Positions 56,591-64,000 of a DNA stretch of 64,000 nucleotides are shown in pieces (the stretch's first letter is position 1; the number at the start of each line of letters is the position of its first letter). Both the position numbers and the translations under genes were made by a program. This stretch comes from Pleodorina starrii (taxonomy: Eukaryota; Chlorophyta; Chlorophyceae; Chlamydomonadales; Volvocaceae), in the NCBI GenBank assembly GCA_030267565.1, contig BRXU01000004.1:2238501-2302500 (forward strand), read 5' to 3'. The notes under the pieces are model-generated. The model did not search any database. It was not told the DNA's origin and saw only the letters and a list, made by a program, of their open reading frames with translations.

Positions 56591-59317
56591 TCAGCTGCGC
56601 ATCGCCATAATGACGAGGACCAGCATGATGACCGTCAGGACGACGCCCAGGATGGTCAGCTGCAGGTTGGTGTTCTTCTTGAATGCCTTCCAGTGCCGCA
56701 ACATGTCATTGCTGGGCGGCTTTGCCTTCGCAACCACCTTGACTTGCGACTTGGCGATCACCTTAGCGGCTGGGTTGTAGCTGGCCTTCGCCTCCGCGGC
56801 AGCCTTCGCCGCCTCCTGCGCAGCCTTCCGCTTGGCCTCCTCCTCTGCCCGCTCCACCGCCGCCCGCTTCGCCCGCTCCTCCTCCTGGGCCGCTGCCTCC
56901 GCCTTGCGCACCTCCTCCTCGGCCTTCCGCTTGGCCTCCACCTCCTTGCGCTTCTTCTCCTTGGCCTCCGCCGCCTTCTTCTTCCGCGCTTCTGCCTCCT
57001 GCGCCTTCTTGATCTGCTCCTCCCGCTGCCGATCCTTGTCCTGCGCCGCCTTCGCTGCCGCCTTCTCCTCCTCCGTTTTGATCACGGGCGGCACGAACTC
57101 CTCATCGTCAATCTTGGGCAGCTCCACGTACTTGAGCAGATCAGCCGGGCGCGCGCTGGCCGCCGCCTTGGGCTTCACCGCCTCGACCACCGGCGCTGCC
57201 GCCGGAACCGAGCTGGGCAGGTCCAGCTCGTCATCGGCGTCGCCTGAGGACACATCCCCGTCGTCGGCCACGGCGCGGCCCGCCGCCTTGCGGCTGGCCT
57301 CCTGCTGCGCCTCCGCCAGGAACTGCTCAATCAGCATCCGCGCCTTCTCCGCGCCCTGCGGCTTGGGTGGCGGCGCCTTGGAGGCCCTGGCATCAGCTCT
57401 GCCAGAGGCCCTGGCGTCCGCCGGCCTGGCCTCCTTCACGACGGTCGTGCTGTCAGGCAGCAGCTCCGACACCGCGTATTTGCGCTGGGCCGCCCACAGG
57501 CTGTGGTACTCCTTGCGGTATGCAACGTCCGACGCAATCTTGGCGATGATCTCGTCGGTCTGCGCCCCGCACAGGGCGCGCGCCTCGTCGACTTGGCCGG
57601 CCGTCACCAGGTCGCGGACCTTGAGGCTGAACGAGCGGTTATCCCGGAAGTCCGCCATCGACTCGTTCATGTCGGCGCGCGCCTTATCGAGCGTCGCCAG
57701 GGCGTCGTTCTTCGCGCTCACGGCCTCCTTCTGCTCCTCCTCCAGGTCCCGCACCTCGGCCTCGCAGGCCTTGACCTTGGTGAGGATCTCCTTGATAATG
57801 CCCGACGCCTGGTCGCGCTCCGTCCGCAAGATACCAAACTCGCCCTCCAGCTCGGCAATCACCACATTGACCTTGTCGTTCTCAGACTCCAGCTCATCCA
57901 GCGTCGTCTTCTGGTTGGCGTAGTCGCGGACCTTTAGAGGGCGGAAAGGGTGACAGTGAGAAAGAACAGTGAGAAATCGCAGGGCGAGTGCACTGGAGGT
58001 ATGCCTTCCTTATACAGGCGCCGCTGTGATACGGCGGGCCCCAACGGACACGGAAGCACTGTCCGTTGTAAGTTGACTTGTGGAATGCTACGGGGTAATT
58101 GCAAGCGCGGGCTTGTGGCCACGTATTCGCGAGGCTCCGACCTGAGGTTAAACCCGAGGCTGAGCTCTCTCCTTCCCAAGCCCTAATGAGGCTTGGAACG
58201 AAACTCAGCGCAGTCCATGTACACACATGAGGCATAAAGAGCTGCAACAGCGCTAGTGCGGCATCAACATTGCAACTTTCGCCATGCAGAGCCCCTGAGC
58301 TCTGTAGGCATTCGAAGCGCCATTCGTACTAATAACTCTCCATGCACACCCCACGCGTGAAGGCCCACGGAAAGACGATTGTGTAGCAACCATTTCATAG
58401 TATATCCAAACAGAGTATACCCAAACGATGGAGTCATAGACAAGTGCAAAGATTCTGCGCCACGCCACGGCCCGCGACGCTCCGCGACCGTTTCACCCGG
58501 CAGCGCAAACCGCATGCATCGACGGCCCCCCTTTCCCCCCCAGCCGTTTCCCGTTGAAGTAATGTCCAGCCTGTCGTGCCTACCTGCACGCGCTGTGACT
58601 TGAGCTTAGAAATCTGGCCCACGACCAGCTTCTCCTCCCGGAGAGTCAGGCCGCCGAACGAGATGCGGTCCTCCAGCTCCTTCACTTTGGCGTCCAGCTC
58701 CTCCTCACTTTTGCAGTCCAGGCCGCGCAGTGTTTGACGAATGGCGCTCATTTTGGTCTTGTACGTCTTGCTGAGATTGCGCAGGGACTGCAGGCGGTTG
58801 ACCTTCTCCTCGTACTCTGGCTGAGAGCCGTCCTTAAGGGACCGACCGACGCCCAGCTGACGGCGGAGCTCGCGCAGCTCCTCCTGCATATGGCACATTG
58901 TAACCAAGATCAGTCGTGTGACCTTGACCCAGCAAACGCAAGCTAATACTGCAACGTTATAATGATAACGCAGTAATCCATCGCGTTGAACATGCTCACC
59001 CTCTTTGCCGCCAGCTTTGCATTTGCGCCCTTAACCTTAGCGACCTGCTCGTTGAAATGAGCGGACAGCTTCTTCACCGCCTCATCGTTGATCGGCGGGC
59101 GGGGCACGCGCACGAAATAGATCTTGTTAGTCGAGGTGCTAGGCTCCTCCACGTCCTCCGGCTCGGGCACGTCGGTCGAGTCGCCCGTGGGCACATCCAC
59201 AGCGAAATCCTCCGCAGCTGCAAAGTCCGGAACGTCTGAAACGTGACCATTCGCTTCAGGAGCAGCAGCCCTACGCGGCTTGCGCTCGCGTTGCTCGAGA
59301 ACGGCGTCCTCGGACAT
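56591..59317 (-). CDS. PPI1: Proton-pump-interactor-1-like coiled-coil protein, 3 exons
   Basis: Related to plant PPI proteins, which bind the regulatory C-terminus of plasma-membrane H+-ATPase. Exons: 59000-59317, 58584-58883, 56591-57931, all phase 0, 652 residues. An acidic N-terminus leads into NKIYFVRVPRPP (about 67-78), the signature that opens the conserved PPI region (YFVKxPRPP). A long heptad-rich coiled coil follows. The middle segment RKEYHSLWAAQRKYAVSELLP (about 350) and a Lys/Glu/Ala-rich stalk (about 535-600) precede a single C-terminal hydrophobic helix, LQLTILGVVLTVIMLVLVIM, making it a probable tail-anchored ER or plasma-membrane protein as in plants. Convergent with eIF3i and divergent from the NDUFAF6-like gene. 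Whether the algal protein contacts the H+-ATPase is inference. Confidence 0.77.
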
Positions 59318-59783
59318 GATGATCAGGCACAGAAAAGTGGGATTGTAGGCAACCCAACAACTATAAGTGGTGAGATATATTACTTGAACTCGTGTTGTGA
59401 CAATCACATATTACACTGTATAGGGGCCCCAATGGGAGCTGGACTGGCCCATTGCGGTTTGCTGTTGCGTGTAGTACATCCCGTACTTGTGCTGTCGAGC
59501 TGTCCCCGGATGGCAGTCTTCGTTGCACGTCTGTGCTGCCACGGACGCCACACTAAACACCAGTTCATATGATTAACGAATTACCCGTTGTGTAAGAGCG
59601 CCACAAATGAACCACTGATTTCGGAGCGACACCCCAGAATTGATACACGCATTTCGCGCATTGCTTAAGATGATGTACTTCAACTTAATTTACAACTGAT
59701 CTTTCCTATCATTGTTTATACCATTTAAGAGGGAATTCATAGTTGTAGGCCACAACCGTCACGCTACAAAGCTCTCCGCGATT
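59318..59783. promoter_or_regulatory. Divergent intergenic region PPI1-like / NDUFAF6-like
   Basis: 466 AT-rich bases separate two opposite start codons, so both promoters lie here. No specific site was identified. Confidence 0.5.
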
Positions 59784-62205
59784 ATGCATAAAATTTGCCA
59801 TAGCGGCAGCGGAGGATGGCGTCGCCTATGCGGCCATATCTCATCGGTAAAGGCGGCACAGAACCATATCACTCGCTCTTATGCGGCCATCCCCGAGGCG
59901 CTGAGGCCTGCCTTTGGATTCTGCGTGCAGCAGGTTAGGTGGGTGCCTACTGGACGGGGTGACTGCAGCAATCTGGGGTATGCGGTGTGGTGTACGGCTA
60001 TGTGTGTTATGTGAGTGCGCTATCGTCTACCGAAGTTAATGGACATTCGGAGAAGCAGGAACGGCGTGTCCGGGGTGGCCGGGTTTCCATGCCTCCGCTG
60101 CTCCATGCGTGAGGCACTTCGATGCGTGGTACGGTAGCCAGGACGCATCTGGAACACCTCGTTATTGCAGTGGGCTCCAGACCCAGCGGGCCATCTGGCC
60201 GTGCGCTGCTGCGGAGCCGACCAAGGCACAAGGAAAGCGCACCGAGGCCACACAGCACAAGTCGCACAGACAGCAACAAGCAAACCCGGGAGGACGGCTC
60301 AGAAACCCGCGGCCACGGGGTAGTAAGCAATGCGGCTTCCCGAATGGCGGCGGGCTCCCAGCGGGTTTCCTTAGGCCGGGGCCTCAAATCAACTCCCCTC
60401 GTCCTCAAATTACATCGACCTTCATCGCCCCCCGGGTCACGCAGGCAGTACGATTACCTGAACTATGTCTGGGTGGCGCAGTCACCAACGGTGCGTGCTG
60501 CGTAGGGCTCCCTGGAGGGGCGTCTTCCCCGCGGTGCGATTTATTCCGTTGCTAATAAACAGAGAGGGCCGTCGCCCAGGGAGGGGGAGGGGGAGGGGGA
60601 GGAGGTGGCCGATGGGGGGAGCGCGGGTGGGTGCAGCGCATGAAGACCGGAAGAGGCTCCGCCTCCGCAGCAATGCCCGCGCGGCTGCCGATGCGCTTTG
60701 TTCCTGGTGTCGCCGTCACTATCCTGAGCGCGTTTCCTGAGCGCGTTTCCGCGAGGGTCCCCACACCAATTCTTGGCTTGAGTCAGCCGCTCCTCCCCTG
60801 TCCATGTCCATGTCCATGTCCCGTCCCCGCTCTCGCCCGCCGCAGCTCTCGTGCCCTGCCCTGCCCTGCCCTGCCCTGCCCTGCCCTGCTCCGGTCCGAC
60901 CCGCGCTTTCCGCACCCGCACCCACCTCGCTGCCGCCTGTATTATCGTCCCCCCCCCCGCCCCCCCGCCCCTCACCACCACCACCTGACCGACCCAGGAT
61001 GTGCGTCCGGCGCTGTTCGCGCTGCGCGCCTTCAACATAGAGACGGCTCTGGTGGCTGACAACGTGCGCAGCAGGGAGGCGGTGGTGGGCCAGATCCGCT
61101 TCCAGTGGTGGCGCGACGCGGTCAGGGCCGCCTTTGAGGGCCGCCCGCCCAACCACCCCGTGGCGCTGGCGCTCGCGCACGTGCTGCACAACGGACCGGA
61201 CGTCCCCGCGACCGCGACCGCGACCGCGACCGCGGCCGGCGGGACCGCAAACGCAGACGCCGCCGCTGGCAGGCACGGCGGCAGCAGCAGCAGAAGCGTG
61301 GAGGAGGGGGACCGGGAGCATGAAACCGGCGCGGTGTGCGGCAGCGGCTGCAGCAGCAGCAGCAGCCACGGCGGCGTTTCTGGGCCAACTGCGGTTGGGA
61401 GCAGCGGCAGCAGCGGCGACGGGGGTCCGTCGCGGGGCGCGGCGGCTCGCTACAGCCGCTACAGCTTCAAGCGCATCATCGACTGCCGCGAGGCGGACTT
61501 TGTGGACCCTCAGCCGCCGCTGGACCTGCAGGCGCTGGAGCAGTACGCGGAGGGCACCGCCTCACAGCTCATGTACCTGCAGGTGGGTGGCTGGGTGGGT
61601 GGGTGGGTGGGTGGGTGGGGTTCCTACCGGGAAAGCTGCTTCGACCACCCGTGCTGCATTCCTTCCACGCTCACCTCGGGTGTATCCTCATCGCCCGCCC
61701 TTTCCCCTCCCCTTCCGGGGCTTTCCTCGCGCCGCCGCCGCAGCTGGCCGCCGCAGGGATAAAGCACCGCGACGCCGACCACGCGGCGTCGCACCTGGGC
61801 CGCTCCGTCGGCCTCACCACGCTGCTGCGCGGCACCGCCGCCCACGCATCCGCGCGCCGCTGCTACCTGCCGGTGGACCTGTGCACGGAGGCGCGCGTCT
61901 CGCAGGAGGACGTGTACGGCGGCGTGGTTTCGGAGGGGCTGCGGGATGTCGTACACAAGGTCGCGAGCCTGGCCAAGGGCCACCTTGACGAGGCGCGGCG
62001 GCTGGCGCCGCGGCTGCCGCGCGGCGCTGCGAGCGTGATGCTGCCGGCGGTGGCGGTGGGGCGCTATCTGGAGGCGCTGGAGGCAGCCAACTTCGATCCG
62101 TACGACGCCAAGCTGATCCGGGAGCACGGGGGCAGCGGCGAAGGCAGCGCGCCGTTGTCGTACGTGTTGGCGGTCAAGTGGCACCAGCTGCGCGGGACAT
62201 ACTGA
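59784..62205 (+). CDS. NDUFAF6: NDUFAF6-type mitochondrial complex I assembly factor, 4 exons
   Basis: Member of the squalene/phytoene-synthase-fold family that lacks prenyl synthase activity and is needed for complex I assembly. Exons: 59784-59938, 60445-60490, 60998-61582, 61744-62205; phases agree and give 415 residues. The start MHKICHSGSGGWRRLCGHIS is an arginine-rich presequence without acidic residues, as for mitochondrial import. FGFCVQQVR joins the 46-base exon 2 (QYDYLNYVWVAQSPT) and DVRPALFALRAFNIETALV, the family's opening helices. IRFQWWRDAV, YAEGTASQLMYLQ, HAASHLGRSVGLTTLLRG and YLPVDLC follow. An insertion of about 80 Ser/Gly/Ala-rich residues lies between the first helices and YSFKRIIDCREADF. 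The DxxxD aspartates of true prenyl synthases are not visible, as expected for NDUFAF6. Confidence 0.86.
60150..60400 (+). repeat. Third copy of the 24.6-kb repeat, in NDUFAF6 intron 1
   Basis: Shares with 24,640-24,880 the ordered words GCAGTGGGCTCC, GGCCGTGC, CGCAGACA-like, AAACCCGGG, GAAACCC, CCACGGGG and AATGGCG. It is a single diverged copy in direct orientation. Confidence 0.5.
60848..60893 (+). repeat. CCCTG pentamer microsatellite
   Basis: About seven CCCTG units in NDUFAF6 intron 2. Confidence 0.8.
61583..61619 (+). repeat. GGGT tract starting at an NDUFAF6 donor
   Basis: Intron 3 opens GTGGGTGGCTGGGTGGGTGG and continues for about 35 bases. It is the fifth intron in the window with this structure. 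Confidence 0.75.
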
Positions 62206-62468
62206 GCAGGGGTGTGTATGTGTGTGTGGATTTGTGGATTCAGTTGCATGGTTCTTATCATTTGTTAAGGGTGGCAGGAGCGGTCGTTGGTAAGACGGGA
62301 GGGAGGAAGGGAGCCGCGCGTAGGATGCAGTGACGGAGCCGGAGGACTGCAGTGTTGTTGCCGCTTGCTGTTGATTTTGTTTGGAATGGCGAGGTTCGGG
62401 GGACTGCAACGGACCAGGGTGCGCTTTCCCGTGCTTCCTTTGCAGAGAGGCTACGGGTTGGCGGGTGC

Positions 62469-62473
62469 TGTAA
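62469..62473 (+). terminator. Candidate poly-A signal of the NDUFAF6-like gene
   Basis: First TGTAA after the stop, 264 bases downstream and about 200 bases before the UCHL3 start. Confidence 0.5.
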
Positions 62474-62667
62474 TGTTAAACTTTGGAAGGGAGGTGGTGT
62501 AACGTCGCTGCCACTCGCGAAGTGGCGGCGTGTACATCCGGAAGTTGGGTGCAAACGGAAAAACGGTTTTAAAACCCTTCCTGGAAGCTTATTTGGGTCA
62601 ATGCCTTCTGCTTGTCATACAATCGTCAGACCCTGTGCACCTGTCATTTACGTATAGCTTAATCACC

Positions 62668-63867
62668 ATGTCAGGAGGGAAGAAATGGGTGCCGCTCGAG
62701 AGCAATCCCGAGGTCCTCAACAAGTTTGTCGCCAAAATCGGAATAGATGTTTCGAAATATTCCTTCTCGGATGTTCTGGGTTTGGATGAGGTGCGCTCTT
62801 CGAGCGTAGTGGAGCCAGCCTTTATCATGGCGCGCTCAACCAGATCTTCTCGGGCATAATTGTAGGAGCTGCTGGCGATGGTGCCAAAACCCGTCATTGC
62901 AGTGGTAATGTGCTATCCTGTCGCCAAGGAAAGCGACGCTCTGGCGAAACAGGGTGAGAGATGTGACTAGGTGTCGAACGGAATGCGTTGCCTCCCGAAG
63001 TCATGCACGTCAATGATGATCGTCCTACGACCTGCATTGCATACGGCCTTAACCGCAGAGGACGAAGAGCAGGCTGCCAAGGGGGTGACGATAGACCCGG
63101 AGCTGTTCTACATGAAGCAGACCATTGGCAACGCCTGCGGCACGATCGCTGTCCTGCACTCCATTGGCAACAACCTGAACACGTTGGCTCCCGGTGAGCT
63201 TTAACTCCAGAGCTGTCCGCGCAGGCCCCGTGCGGGCGGCGTCAAAAAGCGTCCATCCATTGGGCAAGTGACCCATGGACCACCCCCTGGCTCGTCCCGC
63301 CTGCCACGCACACACGCCCACCTCGCCAGCGTTTTGCGAAAGGCGTTCCCTGGAGCGCTGCACTCGACCCGATCGAGGTCCATTGCAACAGCCACGAACC
63401 GCGGCTTCCGTCACGTCAAATACGGCATATTGCGGCTGTGCGCTCAGATGTGATAGGCAGACCCGTATGCTCTTCTCTTCACGACTGCAGCTGCCTGGTG
63501 ACACAACATGCCGGCCTTGTGTTCCGCAGCTGACGGCAGTTTCCTGAAGGAGTTCTTCGGCTCTACGTCCGGGATGTCTGCCGCGGAAGCGGGCAAGTAC
63601 CTGGAGGACCCCCCTCAGGGCGCCCCCAGCATCGAGGCGGCGCACCAGGTGGGGGTTTCGTAGGAGGGAGGTGGGGTGGGCGCTTCTACTTCGCGGCAAA
63701 TGCATATTGTATCAAACCAGCAAACACGACGCGGGGAGCCATGATCCCGCTGCTGCTGCTGCTGTTGTTGTTTGGCCGCCAGGAGGCTGCCGCCGAGGGC
63801 GACACGGCTCCGCCCTCCGCCGACGACGAGGTGGACCTGCACTTCGTGGCGCTGGTGCACGTGAACG
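62668..63867 (+). CDS. UCHL3: Ubiquitin C-terminal hydrolase UCHL3, 5' part (cut by window edge)
   Basis: Small peptidase-C12 deubiquitinase that removes short adducts from ubiquitin and NEDD8. Exons seen: 62668-62790, 62869-62953, 63059-63193, 63530-63648, 63783-63867. Phases agree for the first 182 residues; the last exon(s), with the catalytic Asp, lie beyond 64,000. It starts MSGGKKWVPLESNPEVLNKF. The active-site segment YMKQTIGNACGTIAVLHSIG gives Gln90 and Cys96 (human 89 and 95), and VDLHFVALVHVNG gives His174. The flexible crossover loop (EAAHQEAAAEGDTAPPSADD) over the active site is slightly longer than in human UCHL3. Together with UCHL5 at 33-38 kb, the window carries two family C12 enzymes, but in different subfamilies and 25 kb apart. 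Confidence 0.93.
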
Positions 63868-64000
63868 GTGCGATGGGTTGCGGCGCACGTATGGCGCGTG
63901 TGGAACTTGGTGGGCTGGCGAATGGCCGTTGCGCGGCACAGCGGTTCGGAGCCGTACTTGATGACGCGCAGAGGAAGGGGGGGCCTGCTGAATTGGCCGC
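63868..64000 (+). other. UCHL3 intron 5, running off the window
   Basis: Begins with the donor GTGCGA directly after GTG AAC G. No further coding sequence matching the family (LYELDG) is seen before the edge. Confidence 0.6.

Noticed and set aside
1..64000. tRNA, rRNA and snRNA genes
   Set aside because: I searched by eye for B-box-like GGTTCRA words paired with an A box and for conserved rRNA segments and found none. A covariance-model search would be decisive.

Overview
The window is nuclear DNA of a green alga, most probably a volvocalean chlorophyte (Chlamydomonas/Volvox type). The evidence is intron-dense, very GC-rich genes with alanine/glycine-rich insertions, TGTAA poly-A signals, a giant octatricopeptide-repeat (OPR)-RAP protein, a plant-type neoxanthin protein (NXD1) and a proton-pump-interactor-like protein. 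The species cannot be fixed from the sequence. Most gene models below were built by hand: exons were joined at GT-AG (occasionally GC-AG) sites and checked for reading phase and alignment to remembered family sequences.

Layout. 0-1.85 kb: a decayed coding repeat and the 3' end of NAT10. 1.85-12.9 kb (-): 17-exon NAT10/Kre33 RNA cytidine acetyltransferase, with introns full of dispersed repeats. 13.6-20.6 kb (+): OPR-RAP protein, divergent from NAT10. 22.1-23.8 and 28.5-30.1 kb (-): tandem two-exon GT25-like membrane glycosyltransferases, separated by 4.7 kb holding a fold-back repeat. 30.7-31.4 kb: a large inverted-repeat element. 33.0-37.8 kb (-): UCHL5/UCH37 deubiquitinase. 38.9-42.0 kb (-): HAD hydrolase with a probable organelle presequence. 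42.2-46.2 kb (+): NUDCD1-like protein, 173 bp from the HAD gene in divergent orientation. 47.8-51.6 kb (+): NXD1. 52.4-55.4 kb (+): eIF3i. 56.6-59.3 kb (-): PPI1-like coiled-coil tail-anchored protein, convergent with eIF3i. 59.8-62.2 kb (+): NDUFAF6-type complex I assembly factor. 62.7 kb to the edge (+): UCHL3, cut off by the right end.

The genes are mostly housekeeping: rRNA/tRNA acetylation, translation initiation, ubiquitin recycling, complex I assembly, organelle RNA control and carotenoid metabolism. They form no operon or dedicated pathway, and I found no convincing new biological system. The unexplained structure lies in non-coding DNA: three short repeat families inside introns (one seen only in NAT10 introns), two fold-back elements, a decayed coding repeat, GGGT tracts starting at splice donors, and GC-AG introns. 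One protein oddity is a NUDCD1 homologue in which no CS domain could be found.
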